Assembly: GCA_026027325.1 (NCBI GenBank)
Contig: JAMSLZ010000009.1
Location: 1 to 64,000 of the forward strand
Source: Actinomucor elegans
Taxonomy: Eukaryota > Mucoromycota > Mucoromycetes > Mucorales > Mucoraceae
Length of the DNA: 64,000 bases
Direction of reading: 5' to 3'
In this document: one piece after another, positions 25,316-37,543 of the stretch
How positions within the stretch are numbered: the stretch's first letter is position 1
Layout of the letters: each line of letters opens with the position of its first letter
The notes under the pieces: model-generated
Seen by the model: only the letters and a program-made list of their open reading frames with translations
Databases searched by the model: none
What the model was told of the DNA's origin: nothing
Translations under genes and position numbers: made by a program

Positions 25316-25655
25316 TAATACTGTCTACTATATTGACGAAATGCAATGCGTGTAGACGTAAAAAAAAAAGAGGGGCTAAGGATTTAGCTTTTTTATGGCA
25401 AAAGAAAGTTTACTGATGGGAAAATTGGCAAAGATAAATAAACGTTTAATAAGGATACGATAAAGGGCTAAACCGTATTAAATTCAAATGATAAAAAGGT
25501 AAAGAATCTGATGACCTTCATTAAAAATCAACATGGTTACTATTTAGAATGATAGATAAGGATTCAAAATAGCTTAATCCTGAAGTATATTTCTTGCTAT
25601 ATAAAAAAGTTGAATTCTTAGGCATTACATTTCGTCAATATAGTAGACGGTATTA
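25316..25655. mobile_element. MITE-like element with 34-bp terminal inverted repeats
   Basis: The left arm 25316-25349 and right arm 25622-25655 are inverted copies with 2 mismatches in 34 (core CTACTATATTGACGAAATG). Both outer ends are TA, as expected for a TA target-site duplication (25316-25317 and 25654-25655), giving a 336-bp element. The interior of about 270 bp has no coding capacity. Size, long TIRs and TA flanks fit a Tc1/mariner-derived MITE. It is described from a single copy here; multiplicity elsewhere is unknown. Confidence 0.6.
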
Positions 25656-25729
25656 CTTGAATTCAGTTTAGTTGGAATATCACTACAATTAGGCTTTTTC
25701 AGTCTAAATAGTGCCACTTTTTTCAAAAT

Positions 25730-25772
25730 TGTGACATTTCTCGCTCAATTTCAGTTAAATGTCTCATTTAGA
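25730..25772 (-). repeat. Dispersed degenerate repeat, copy G
   Basis: Minus strand: AAATGAGACATTTAACTGAAATTGAGCGAGAAATGTCAC. It shows the inverted GACATT...AATGTC ends most clearly. Confidence 0.5.
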
Positions 25773-27226
25773 TTCAATTCATATTTATAATAGACTGTTG
25801 TATTTTTTTTTCGGGAGTTATTGCTTAACCAAAATACTATGAAGATATTCTACTTTAATGATTGACTGTAAAGATGTCCATTTCCAAGCAACCATTTGGA
25901 CATAATCGATAGATTTGGTCAATTTCGATTTAATAATGCTGCATCCAATGACACTATTATATATGCAGCCGAATCTAATACAAGTATTATTTAAGCGCAG
26001 TACAATTAATGTACAATGCTCAACAATATTTAACATATACAGGACATCCTATTATCTAGACTTAATGATCGATAGATCTCTTCGCGGTTCTCAAAATAAT
26101 AGATTAAAGAAAAAATTAACATACTCATGGACATCCTTCTTTTGAAAAATAAAATAAACTATATGGTATAATACAATGGTCCCTTATTCCTATTATCAAT
26201 TAGTAATAATAATAGTAAATGAAAAATGGTACAGAAAAGTATGTCCAAGTGGTATCTAGACAGGTGAGGTAGTTAACTCAGGGAATTGGGGGGGGAGGAT
26301 AGATGAAATACAATACTAAATCGCAAATGTGATTAAAAATAATAATGAGCAATGCTGTTATTATACTTGTGCTATCTTATAGTGTCATTGTAGCTTCTCT
26401 AGAGTATAGTATAGTGTGTATTCTTTTTAGTAACCGTGTTGACTTGCAATGTATTGTTTTCATTGGTTAATGGAATGCGAGTTCAAGTATCCATAATTTC
26501 CTCTTTGAATTAAACAACTACATATACATACACAATGAATCGAAATAACGTTTCTAAATATTGGCCATTCATAGAACACATAGAGCTCTTCTCGATGAAC
26601 CAGTTTATGTTAAACAAAGCACTAGAAGACTCCGACAATCAAATAATCTTACTCTCTAAATCTATATTTTATACTCATTCCTCTATGAAACTTGTACTAT
26701 TCGAAAAAAAAAAAATTATTGCCTATATCTTTTATTAAGTGCACAAACTATCAATGGGTAAGCTTCATCTTGTAGATTGGAATTTCTAATTTCTGATAAA
26801 ACTTTTTGCTTCCTGATGATTCAAATAAAACCACGCTTGGAAATTTGACATGGTAAGCCCAAAAACACGCAAGACCTTGACCGATCTCGGTCCGATATCG
26901 CATCAGGTCATACAATATAGAAACTGAGATATCTTGGTTTAACATTACCTGTTCTCAAATTCCACCTGATTATACAGTGAGCAAACTATCATCACTGTTT
27001 ATTTACAGTAATTCATGCAAAGCAGAGCACTAAAAGTACGTCAAACCCCAATATCTCGACCCCTTGTATCCTTTTCAATCCCTTGAGTTTTGACAGTTTT
27101 TTTTTTTATAAAAACAAGATCTACAGTATGGTTGAAAAAAAAACTATATATAAAGGCGAAGAGCTAACAAAACCAACACAATCGCTGAAAGGGGGCTTTT
27201 TTTAGAGGAATAAATATGAATTATCT

Positions 27227-27728
27227 TTATTTGGTGGCAGCCATGATCTTGGGAGCAGCCTATCAATGGTACAAAGTGTTAGGTACAATACAATAAAGAG
27301 ATCCAAACTCAGTTTACTTACACATTCATCAGCACAGTGCATGAAGTGGAAGAACTCTTCAATACCTAATATATTCAATCCGAATCAATATCACAGTAGC
27401 TTTCATATCGTTTGATTCTTCACTTACAGTTTTCGCTGGAACCGTTCTCGACACGTTCGTTACATTCATCGAGGTGGTGCTTCAAAGCTGAACATTCCTT
27501 GGTACATTCTATATTTCAATTCAGCATAACCGAAAAAAATACACATTTCCAGCAGCCTGTAAGTTTACCTTCAAAGATAGCTTCCTTGGGATCCTCGGGC
27601 TCTTCTTCCTCTTCTTCTTCCTCTTCCTCTACAACTTCCTCAACTTCCTCAACGACAGGTTCTTCTTGAGGTTCCTCATCGGCATAGACGGTAGGAATGA
27701 AACTGGAAAAGAAATCAGAAAGACCCAT
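27227..27728 (-). CDS. QCR6: Cytochrome bc1 complex hinge protein (subunit 6, QCR6/UQCRH)
   Basis: Acidic hinge subunit of respiratory complex III, on the intermembrane-space side near cytochrome c1, where it helps cytochrome c docking. Four exons (27569-27728, 27428-27508, 27322-27365, 27227-27259) give exactly 106 codons (105 aa). The N-terminus MGLSDFFSSFIPTVYADE precedes a long poly-Glu stretch and then PEDPKEAIFE. The spliced C-terminal half has the family's cysteine pattern: ECTKECSALKHHLDECNERV, then CIEEFFHFMHCADEC, ending AAPKIMAATK-stop. All three small introns are GT-AG and each junction rebuilds the expected residue. Without splicing only the acidic first exon is visible, which can hide the gene. 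It faces away from the TPP1-like gene with a 730-bp spacer. Confidence 0.93.
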
Positions 27729-28458
27729 TTTGTATATAATTTAATTAATGGAAGTTAAAATAGAGTGGGGTTTATTAAATGTCGAAAAAACGAAGAAAAA
27801 AAAAGAAACACCCTATGGTGAACAAAATTATTTTTTCAATAGGACCTGGCATTTTTCGGCCAAATGGCCTTTGCCTGAATAGTTCTTGTGACGCAATCAT
27901 TAGCTTTATAGCACCGATGGAGTGTGTGTATCCCAAGAAATACAATACGCGCTATTTTTTGATCTTTTAAAAACGCGTTTTAATTCATTACGCGTTTGAT
28001 TGGCGCGCGAAATTTGAACCTTCCAAATGCCTGATGATCTGATGTGTTCTTTTTTTCTTTACAAAGATGCTTACATCAATGTTTGGTTTGTTAATAAAAA
28101 TTGTACAGAATAAAATTATGCGTTGAATAGTATAAATATTAGGCAGTTTTTGCTTTTAAACTATTGAGTTATTTAGTATTTATAAGCGTTGTTTGAAGAT
28201 AAGCTAAAAAGTTTATGAAAATAATAATAATTGTAATTATAACAATAGGTAGCGTACTTGGTGATATACAATATATTAAAAATGCTATATAGATATTAAA
28301 AAAAAAAAAAAAATTCAATGCGTTATCCTTTACAAAATCAATGAACATTTTTGATTGGATACCAAAGATCAAACAAAAATATTTCAAATAGTTGTTTGAG
28401 AGTGCCCAATATCGCGTGTATGCTTTTTATTAATAATAAAACACATTGCATGCCAAGA
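27729..28458. promoter_or_regulatory. Divergent spacer between QCR6 and the TPP1-like gene
   Basis: AT-rich 730 bp that must hold both promoters. A 63-codon basic frame at 27779-27970 and an ATG frame at 28341 that stops after 16 codons look accidental. No clear shared element seen. Confidence 0.4.
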
Positions 28459-29747
28459 ATGTTTTCTGGATCCAGTATATCTGATTGGGTTCTTGAAGTA
28501 ACAGGCAATTTATTCGAAATTAGTTTAGAAAAGAAGCTCACCATCATTAAAAGTGTAAGCGTACTCCTGCAACAAATTCACGCTCATTTCTTATTCTTCT
28601 CGAATCTAATAGGCAGCTTTTGCTACCAACAAGTGTCTTGTCGATTCTGACAATCAAAATTTGGAAGTGTTAATGACTGAAATATCCGATGGACGTTACT
28701 ATCTTCCTGCTTTAATTGATCCTGAACGTTTGAGATATGAATTGGGGTATACATGATTAAGAATTGCGTAGATCCATTCTTAACTTTTTTTTCTTCTTCT
28801 TCATATACAGTCTTGACAAAGGTGCCAAGTTGAACTGCCACGATCTACCTGGTAAGGTACTCGAGATTAAAGCATATATGGTTGCTGCTTATCGTGTTGA
28901 TAAAGTTTGCTACCCGTATATCGTCATCTTGGACCTCAAATTTAAAGAAAAGGCACCAATTCACTCAGTCGGTTCGAGTTTAGAAGACGTATGTCAGCAT
29001 GCAAAAGTCAAAGAATGGATCGCAGCGTTAACCGCATCTTTACCTGATACTAGCGCTACAGTATCACTGTCTTTCAATCCTGAAGAAATACGAAAGAAAT
29101 GTTTAGATATTCAAATTTACGAACCTATAATTGATATGATGATGTCGATACTATATAAGGATCGAATCGTAACACTACCTACAGTGTCTACTGGGACAGA
29201 GAAAAAGAGCAGTGACTTGAGTCTAAATGATACCAGAAAACGAGTGTCACTCCAAACTCATTCGCAAACGACACCAAAAAAAGTAAAGATAGATGAGAGA
29301 GCATCTCCTCAACTCTATCCCGCCTCGAATTCAATAGATATACCTGATGATTTTGATGAACAATGTCAAAGATCGATTCAAGCTGAATTTGATGCGATGA
29401 CTTTCATACCAGATGAACACATGCTTCCTTACTCGGCTACTGCTCCAGTTCAGCCGACAGTTCCAGCTCAGCCAAAAGCGCCTTTAATTACTGATTCATC
29501 ATCCTCGAGCTTCAATATGGATATAGATATTGTATCTATGGAGAACGTGAGATTGCCCTCACCGCCTTGCTCTTCACCGCTACCAAGGATGGAAGTAGAG
29601 GCTTTAACCGTTGCAACCAAAGTTTCCTCACAGTCAACTCTTGTAAAGTCATTACACACACCATCCAAATATCTTACAGCACGCCAAAGACGTTTAGCCT
29701 TTGAAAAGATCAGAAAAGAATCCTTGTTAGAATTTTTACGCATTTAA
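28459..29747 (+). CDS. Probable TPP1/Tpz1-like shelterin OB-fold protein
   Basis: Three exons (28459-28554, 28613-28746, 28811-29747), 388 aa in one frame. The N-terminal ~110 residues fit the TPP1/Tpz1/Est3 OB-fold pattern: an opening helix ISDWVLEVTG (cf. the W-I/V...G start of TPP1), a strand-turn EISDGRYYLPALID, then LPGKVLEIKAYMVAAY and YPYIVILDLKFKE. The rest is a Ser/Pro-rich linker with a basic patch (KKVKIDER) and a short basic C-terminal helix (TARQRRLAFEKIRKESLLEF) that could be a partner-binding motif, as Tpz1 uses for Poz1/Ccq1. TPP1-type proteins bridge the telomere single-strand binder and the rest of shelterin and recruit telomerase. The identification is by fold pattern, not strong sequence identity; another OB-fold protein is possible. 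Confidence 0.55.
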
Positions 29748-31179
29748 AGAAGCAAACAGACAATTAACTAGCATTATACCACTAAATAACCCGCGCTAGG
29801 AAAAAAAAATTCAGATGTTAAAGTATTCGTACTGGTGACATGGTTTTTCAACATTCTGAAGCACTAGTGTTTGATAAAAAAAAAAAAAAGTGATATTTAT
29901 CAAAGGCAGAGTTGGCAGATACATTTGCAATTGATGATAGCTAGCTCTCATGTTAGGACATGTGTAAAAGGATAACAGAGATAGCTCTAAACATAATAAA
30001 GTGTATATATCACTATTTTGATTGAATGGAGTATTGTGCACATATACTCATATTCTAGAAGCTCAACAAGCCTTAACAGCATATTTATATGTCATTTTTG
30101 GTTTTATGGTACTTCTAATTATTTATAATAATCTGCCAGTCAGTTTTTTATTATTATTCTTACAGCTCTCTTGAAGTAAATTTATTAGGAAAAAAAAAAA
30201 AGCTTCGATCAATGTATACACACGCATAAATGCATAAACGAATATGGCAATACACAATAGTAACACTTATTATTATTAACAGCAAAGAAATGTTTAACAT
30301 TAATTACGACGATTCACTATCGAAAGCACATTATCTCATTCAATAATTAAAATAATATGTTAATATACACCAGATTAAATCATAGCAGTACATCTCTATA
30401 CCTAAAAGATGTTAGTGTTTGTATCAACTGTGCTTTCTATTAGTGCTTTAAGCGTATCGCCCCTTTACTTCTCATTACTGTTACTTGAAAGATAAGCATG
30501 TTGTTCAGTACAGCGTGGCATTCTCCGACTCTACACCAATCGGTGCAACAAAGTTTTTCCATCTGCACCAAACCCGTTTATATTATAGAGCTTTAGCAAA
30601 ACTGAATTCCTCAGATCGAGTGATTCCTAGATCCACGTTGTTGATCTTAGGAGCTGATATGTTAGAAGGATCCATATTAGATTGAAAACGTCTAGCGACT
30701 AAATATCGATTAACGAATTAAGATCTTTGAACGCTTAACACACTTGTTTTTTTCTATGGCGATGTATGGATTTATAATATTTAGTGTTTAAGGTCCATGA
30801 TATTAAATATACAGCTGACGTGTTTTGACTATAGACATTTGCTAGTCTGGTTCAGAACCATAGCATTTCAGCTTGTCTATTTTCGCAACTGTATTTGATA
30901 ATTATGGTGGCTGCAGCTTGATTAGATGTCATGTCGTAACAAGTGCGGTTTGTTTTATTAATCCATAATACAGTAGTTTCTTATTTGAGCAAATGGCTCT
31001 CGTTTGGATTCTAATGGAAACAGTTTGTCATAGAAAACGAATTTTTTTTTAAAAAAAAAGGCACCCAACCTAATGCACGACAAAATAGATGGCGGTAAAG
31101 AAAGTCACATAATACCATCCCAATATTTATACCTCGGTAGCAAGTTCCTTTGTTCCTTTTTCAATAGTCTTTAAGAAAA
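29748..31179. other. Spacer, 1.4 kb
   Basis: AT-rich with short A/T runs. The 66-codon frame at 30485-30685 begins at a non-ATG codon and has no recognisable feature. No gene seen. The last 100 bp precede BUB3. Confidence 0.6.
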
Positions 31180-32390
31180 ATGAATGACCCAACACAGTAT
31201 GAGCTAAAAGATCTGCCAAAAGACGGCATTACAAAAGTCTGCTTTCACCCAAGCAATTCCAGTCTTTTGTTGGCTTCTTCTTGGGATAGGGTAAAACACG
31301 TTTCTCTAAAATGACATAATTGATCTAACTTTTACGCAAGTAGACTTTACGATTGTACAATGTTGATCAGAATCAGTTATTAGAGACTTTTCATACTGAA
31401 TCAGCCATCCTGGACTGTACCTTTGGCGACGAAGATATGGTTTATTTCGGCGGATTAGACAGAAAAGTCAAAATGTACCAAGATCTCAATACATCTATTC
31501 CATGCAATTATTGACTGTTTCTTTCTTTGCTAGGATCAATTTAAAAACACACGAACAGACAACTATTGGTGAACATGACTTGGCCGTTACTTGTGTATGC
31601 TGGTCATCCATAACACGTAAATCCTTTGGTAGGTCTGTAAAATAAGAGTTGAGTACTAACGTTTTTGCTATCTAGAATCATTATATACTGGATCTTGGGA
31701 CAAGACTCTTCGCGTTTGGAATCCTCTTAAAAAAGAATTATTACATCGCGTGGATTTGAAACGAAAGATATTCAGTATGGATTTACGAGACCAAAAGCTT
31801 GCAATTGCCACCAGCGATCGCAAAACATATATTTACGACATTGAAAATATGACAGAGCCATGGCAATCAAGAGAAACAACCTTACGATACATGCTTAAAT
31901 GCATCCGATTGATGCCTGATGGCCAAGGCTATGCTTGTTCATCTGTAGAAGGACGCGTATCTATTGAATACTTTGACATGTCACCCGAAGTACAAGCAAA
32001 GAAGTATGCATTTAAATCACACCGTCAAACGATTAATGACACAGAGGTAGTTTATCCTGTCAACTCGCTTGCATTTCATCCAAAGTAAGTTATAAAAAAA
32101 AGAGGCAAGTCTTGGTCATCTAATTATATGCTTGTAGATACGGTACATTTGCTTCAGGTGGATCTGATTGTGTAGTGAATATTTGGGATGGCGTATATAG
32201 AAAACGCATAAAGAGTATTGCAGGCTATCCTGATGAAATAGCAAGCTTAGCTTTTAGCCATGATGGATCAAAGTTAGCCATTGCCAGTAGTTATGTATTT
32301 GATGAAGGTGAACGTGATCATGCTCCTGATACTATCTTTATCAAGGATATTCATGATCAAGATGTTGCCCCGCGTGCAGTACAAAAGTAA
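31180..32390 (+). CDS. BUB3: Bub3 WD40 spindle-checkpoint protein
   Basis: Seven-bladed WD40 propeller that binds GLEBS motifs of Bub1/Mad3 and phospho-MELT repeats at the kinetochore, holding anaphase until chromosomes attach. Five exons (31180-31290, 31344-31474, 31534-31616, 31676-32084, 32138-32390) give 328 aa in one frame, the usual length. Bub3 hallmarks include the N-terminal KVCFHPSNSSLLLASSWDR, LDRKVKM, SLYTGSWDKTLRVWNP, the blade-5 SSVEGRVSIEYFD insertion and the C-terminal GGSDCVVNIWDGVYRKRI...GYPDEIASLAFSHDGSKL with IASSYVFDEGE. All introns are 53-59 nt; the third has a perfect TACTAAC branch site. Confidence 0.96.
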
Positions 32391-33348
32391 TTGAATAAAA
32401 AGTCGCGCTTGTGAAAAAAAGAGACTACGTGCCTTTTTTCAGCTAGCTTAGTTGCTGCATATGAAACTATACTGATGATATAAAGCTGCATAATGAAGGT
32501 TATTTAGTAATGATAGCTTGAAATACAACTGGCTCGATTTATTGATTCTTTGGCCATACAGCTCGCCGCTATTCATATGTATGTTCAAGATGCATCTATC
32601 GAGTAATATCTTTTTCCGCAGATGAACCTTGTGGAATATTTATATCATTTACCTGATAGCCCTTTTTCAAAAAGCTGAGATGATTAGCATTTTACTCATC
32701 CAGAGAGATAAATGTCCAGTCTTTCTTTTAAACATGTTCTCTGAGGGACATCGTAATATTGCAATCCCCTCTAATTATGAGTGATGATTATACTTGACGT
32801 CAAATTAAAAAAAGTCTAGTAAGGCCCAAAGTTCAAAAGGCACGGACTGTGGGCAATCATTTGCTGGTGGATACAAAATATATATTGTTTATGGCCCCTA
32901 TTTTCTGATGGCTTAGAAAAATTGGTTTAGCTCATTATTGATCCACACAAGTGATCTTGGTCAATCTTTGTCGAATTCACATTTGAAAAATAGTACTTGC
33001 TTAGAATCAGTTGCTACATGCAGTAAAAGCTTCAATTCAATTTCATTGCTACTGCTCAATTAAGAGTTTTGAGCAGATTAATTATTTTATAGTCATTGTT
33101 CCAATGGTTATTTGTTCCATGTAATAGTAAGTGATCTTCTTCAATAAAAGGTATAATGCGATAAACCAGCCTTGTATCCCAAGAATATTTGTACACAAGT
33201 ATATCATCAACTCACTTGTGCATGTAATATGCAACCAATAAAAAATCGCATCTGGTGCTCGAATAAAAACTTTCAAATCCATATTTGTCTACCTTTTTTT
33301 TTTTTTTTTTTCTCAAGTTCATTTGATTTATTGGATTAAATTCTAAAA
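32391..33348. other. Spacer, 1 kb
   Basis: No gene seen. A T18-19 run lies at about 33294-33311, just before the AT-hook gene. Confidence 0.6.
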
Positions 33349-34431
33349 ATGGACTTCACTTGTGCAGGAAGCAGAAGAAAAAGAAAGAATGCAGGTAAAT
33401 TGAACAAAATGGACTACTTAAAGCTTGGAGCATTAATCATAATTTAGTGGACATTTATGCTAACCACGAAATACTTGAAACGAGCCGTCGAGGACGCGGT
33501 AGACCTTCGAAAGGTGGACAAGCTTTAAGAGCCAAACGTTACTACATCAAGAACCATATGCTTGTTCTACGGAAGCGAAAACTAAAACGTTACATGAACA
33601 AAGTAAAAAAGATCGCTGCTGATGCTGCTTATAATGCCGGTCCGATTATGAGTCAATTAGCTAAGAAATGTATTGAATATACCAAACGATATCACCCCAA
33701 TATTAAAATGTAAGGAGCTGGAGATTTGATGGTAAGAAATTTTTTTTTCTAAACAACGGTTATAATATAGGAATCGCTTATTACATGTCTTGAATTCTGA
33801 AAGAGAGGATCAACACTTGGAATTTTTGAACAAAGAAGGATTGAAACTTTTGAGTGAATTCAATGACGAACAAATTGGGTTAGAAAAGGACAAATTGGAA
33901 TTACGGAATGGGTTAGCAAAATCTCATTCTGTTCTACAACATATACTCTGCACTTTGCTCTCAGCACATTTGCTGGTGCGACATGTACGAGCAATGCATA
34001 TAAACTCCAATGTAGATATGAGAGAGGAACTAGTGAAAAGAGATTGCATAGCATTCTATGAATTCACATACAGTCATCTTTTACCTAGCGAAGAACAAGA
34101 AAGTCAAAATGTAGACAGAATATTAGCAGATCAAGATGCACTCGACAAGTCAATTGCTGATCAGGAAAATGATGGATCTGAGAAACCAATTGTTGATCAA
34201 GGAAATAATGACCCTGAGAAGCCGATTTCTAATCGAAAAAATATGCGCGAAGTATCCACACTAAAACAAGAACAAGCGCCAAAAGTAAGCATAGAATCAA
34301 AGCCGACTCCAATCAGAACAGATACTGTGAAACAAGTAAAGAAAAGGAGGAAATTAAAAACAACACCGTTGAATGAGGTAGCTGACGTAAAAAAGGAATA
34401 CCCTACTTCAAGATTACAGATCCGAACCTGA
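33349..34431 (+). CDS. AT-hook protein of unknown function
   Basis: Three exons (33349-33394, 33448-33709, 33771-34431) join in one frame to 322 aa; without splicing the start is missed. Residues about 35-45 read RRGRGRPSKGG, a good AT-hook (minor-groove DNA binding, core GRP). A very basic segment follows (LRAKRYYIKNHMLVLRKRKLKRYMNKVKK), then a predicted all-helical region of about 130 residues (LLHVLNSERED..., LQHILCTLLSAHLLVRHVRA). The tail has an acidic repeat-like stretch (ADQDALDKSIADQEN, VDQGNN) and ends in a Lys-rich putative NLS (KQVKKRRKLK). A chromatin or nucleic-acid-binding role is likely. I do not recognise the helical domain. Confidence 0.72.
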
Positions 34432-35354
34432 ACTATCATCAATAGAAATCATATTACTATATGTATGGCCTTATATGTCCAATAAAAAAAAATGTCTTAT
34501 ATCATACATCTGTACATTTTATAGTATGAATAATATAGCTTTTCAGACATGTAAATAATCACCAAAACAACTAAACCAGGTCGTCTGATTTGTATGAAAT
34601 TATAACAAAATATAGAAGCCTAATTGATTTTGTTACTTAGACCTCTGGTTTACTCGAGAAAACAAGCATCCAGCTCAAAGTAATCATGATTGGATTAGCT
34701 GTAATGATTCATTACTGCTGGCTATTAGCAATTATAAGCTGATGATCGAAAATTGCTCTATCTCGAGAGGTTTAATCCACTTTTTTAAAAGCAAGATATT
34801 GATATGCAAAAGATACCTTACCATGATTTGTGTAGAATTGAATTTCACTTAAAATAATGCAAAAATTGTCTTTTTTGCTTTCCATTCGTTTATAGATGGT
34901 TTTTGGTGAAAATGGTCGTCTAATTCTTATTTTTCATCCTTCCAAAATGCAGCTTTCAAGTTCCAGGAAATATGAAAGATTTTAAACTTTGACTTTGGGG
35001 GGGGGGAGAGGTTCATTTTCTTTCTCGATCTTTTAACTGACCTCGCATCTGATTGGTTAACCCATGTTCAGTATGAGCGGCTAAATTAATCTGGCAAACC
35101 TTAAATTAGCTTGCATAAAGTATAAAGATGATTATGGTGACGCATAGCTAGAGTACCCTTTTCATGGTTATTTGTGCTTAGACATTCAAGAGTTTGTTAT
35201 AGGTTTATAAAAGCTTAAAAAATGTATTTTATTTACGAGAAAGAAGTATAATAAGAAGGTTAGTTTGTTCATACACATATATAGATTAATAATATAGGCT
35301 TAAACCAAGAGAATGGTTTTGGAGCTTTTTTTTTGTTTTTTGTTTTTTTGCACC
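34432..35354. other. Convergent spacer
   Basis: Lies between the ends of the AT-hook gene (plus) and fimbrin (minus). Contains a G10 run at 34997-35006. No gene seen. Confidence 0.6.
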
Positions 35355-37543
35355 TTAAGCATGGTTAATCTCTCTATCAACCTGCATCAAGCTACCAATA
35401 AATGTCAAGTTCTAAGCAAGATCATTAGTACACTTTCAATAGGCCATTTATAATCACTTACCATCTTGGCTCTCACTTCAACAATATCTTCAGGGACCAA
35501 AAAGATAGTTGAACCCAACTTACGCGCAATGGAAATAGCAAGCTTGGCGTTATTGAAAGCATCTTCTTCTGATACACCATCTGTCACAAGGCTATAATCC
35601 ACATAGCCTGGCTTGATACCATTCAATACGTCCAAAAGAAGATACCAGTGCTGAGAGCTCTGTCCTTGAAAGAATTCATCTTAGAGTGCTTACCCCCGCG
35701 CTTCACAGTATCATTGGCCCAGCGCACCAAATCTTGATCAGAAATAGAGCGACCGTTCTTGTTGAGCGATTGTAATGTGTGCACAATGTTTTCACGCATC
35801 AATTGCCATGTCAAGCCCAAAGTCAATGTTCTTTGACCATCAACAATATCAGAACCTTGAATACCGACAAGGGAGAAACGTAACTCTTGACCCAATGCAA
35901 CGGCATAATTACAGTTTTCAATCTGTTTGAAACGGGATAAAGGCTGCTTCTTGCTGACCGTACGCCAGTTAACCATGCCAGGTACAACCTTTTCAAAAGC
36001 CTGCAACAACACTAAACCATCTTGCAAATCTTCAAACAAGTTGTATACACCAGGATCCACGTTTAAGCTGTTAAGCCAGAGAGTAAACACTAAATAGAAA
36101 GGCAAGTCAATAATTTACGATAATGAAGGGGGGGGGGTTTATATACTAGTTACTTACTTCTTGCTTCACGTTCACCTTCAGCATCGAAATCTTCAATCTC
36201 GGGGGCTTCTTCCTCAGACAAAGGATCCAATCCAGGATGAGTATTGAACAGATGGGCAACGAAAGCCAAGTTCAACTTGGGATTACCAGCAACTAAAGCG
36301 GTAGGAGTCAAGTATTTACGACAGTTGATCTTTTCAGCGTTATCCAAGATCATTTCAGCTCTTCTGAGTAAGTCTTGTTGCTGAAGAGGGGCACGAGAAC
36401 AAGATTCGGGCTTGAGTTGGTTTAATAATACAGTATAGTTTTCACCATCAGCGACATCCTTGGAAAAGTTCTTGACTCTATGTTGATGTGTAAATACTCG
36501 TTCGATATTTTATCTATCTCACTTACCTTCTTTCCCAACCAGCAGCCTTTAAATGATAATTGAACCATCTCAACAAAATTTGATCAGGTGGAAGCTTAAG
36601 GAAATCTTCAAGTGTTTCATCTTGTTCCAACAGACGATATAACTCTGGATGCTGTTTAATATCAATTTTACTCAAGAGACCTCGCTTGATGATTTGCCAA
36701 ATCAACCCCAAGATTAAATGTTCACGACCTTCGATGAGGTCAGTTGAGCCGATATTCACTACGGAACAGCCGATAGCCTTAGCAGAGTTGATTACAATAT
36801 TGTTGTTTTCGACCATTTGGAAGTTGTTGATCTTTTTGCCGACATTCAAGACACGTTCATCAATGGTGTCTGGAACAGCATCGTTAATAAGCTTACACAA
36901 GATAAGACCATCCTTGCATTCATCAAAGATTTGCATTGTGTTTGTAGGAATAGGCAAGCGGTTCCCAATATGAGCGTCACCAGCAAGAACACCATTGATA
37001 TGTCTGGTGAATTCAGTACGTTCGTCTTCATTGATCGTGTGGGTGACATTGACATTGGTGCCATGGACCTTGATCTTATTTTGATGGACATCGAAAGCAC
37101 CCTTGTTGCGGCCATCCTTTAACTTTGCTGCGAGCTATAGAAGCCAAGCTATTAGTTAAACAAGTCGATGCTTGGCAATTGCAATCATTGGTGTAGAATG
37201 AATTCAATAGCCGATGCATTTCGCGTCTTTCACGCGCACAGACTTACCTCGATAAACTCTTCTACGTCAATCTTACCAGACGCATTTGTACTAACGTCCT
37301 TGAGAGTAGCACGGATTTCGTCATAGTTTTCACTATAGCCAGTGTCTTTACAGGCCTTTTGAATTTCTTTTTGGTCGAGATAACCATCCTGGTCAAGGTC
37401 AATTTCACTTTTAATGGCGTGAGTTTAAGTGGAATGAGGTTTGTAAATGAAACACATTACCTGAACTGGTCAATAAGTCTATTGATATCGTTCACTTGTA
37501 ATTGAGGGTATTTACGAGAAAGGGTAAAGGCGTTTACTACCAT
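35355..37543 (-). CDS. SAC6: Fimbrin (plastin), actin-bundling protein
   Basis: Cross-links F-actin in actin patches, cables and the contractile ring. Six exons (37461-37543, 37248-37407, 36527-37134, 36158-36477, 35462-36089, 35355-35411). Order seen: N-terminal EF-hand pair (DLDQDGYLDQKE; NASGKIDVEEF), the linker GAFDVHQNKIKVHGT, then four calponin-homology domains in two actin-binding units (ECKDGLILCKLINDAVPDTI; LRWFNYHLKAAGW; FTLWLNSLNVDPGV...LQDGLVLLQ; VRWANDTVKRGGK...). The last 19-codon exon supplies the typical end (LTFIGSLMQVDREINHA). The coding length is one base short of a multiple of three. At 35636-35640 the reading ...STGIFF must shift by one base to continue LDVLNGIKPG, so a T4 run (minus strand) should be T5. 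Corrected length 618 aa, normal for the family. Confidence 0.94.

Larger units (their letters stand above)
21686..27226. other. Gene-poor, repeat-bearing spacer, 5.5 kb
   Basis: The largest gene-free block. It holds a T30 run (22166-22195), an A28 run (24131-24158), a (TA)n tract near 23018-23033, a 19-bp palindrome (22751-22769), a MITE-like element (25316-25655) and at least two copies of the dispersed repeat. Frames such as 22724-22969, 25915-26145 and 26535-26738 have no recognisable domain. Confidence 0.55.

Noticed and set aside
27779..27970. 63-codon basic ORF beside QCR6
   Set aside because: Lys-rich start comes from an A-rich tract; no domain, and it lies in a divergent promoter region.
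28341..28391. ATG opening MNIFDWIPK as the start of the TPP1-like gene
   Set aside because: The W-I pattern is tempting, but the frame stops after 16 codons and is not the frame of the OB-fold exon; the ATG at 28459 gives ISDWVLEV in frame.
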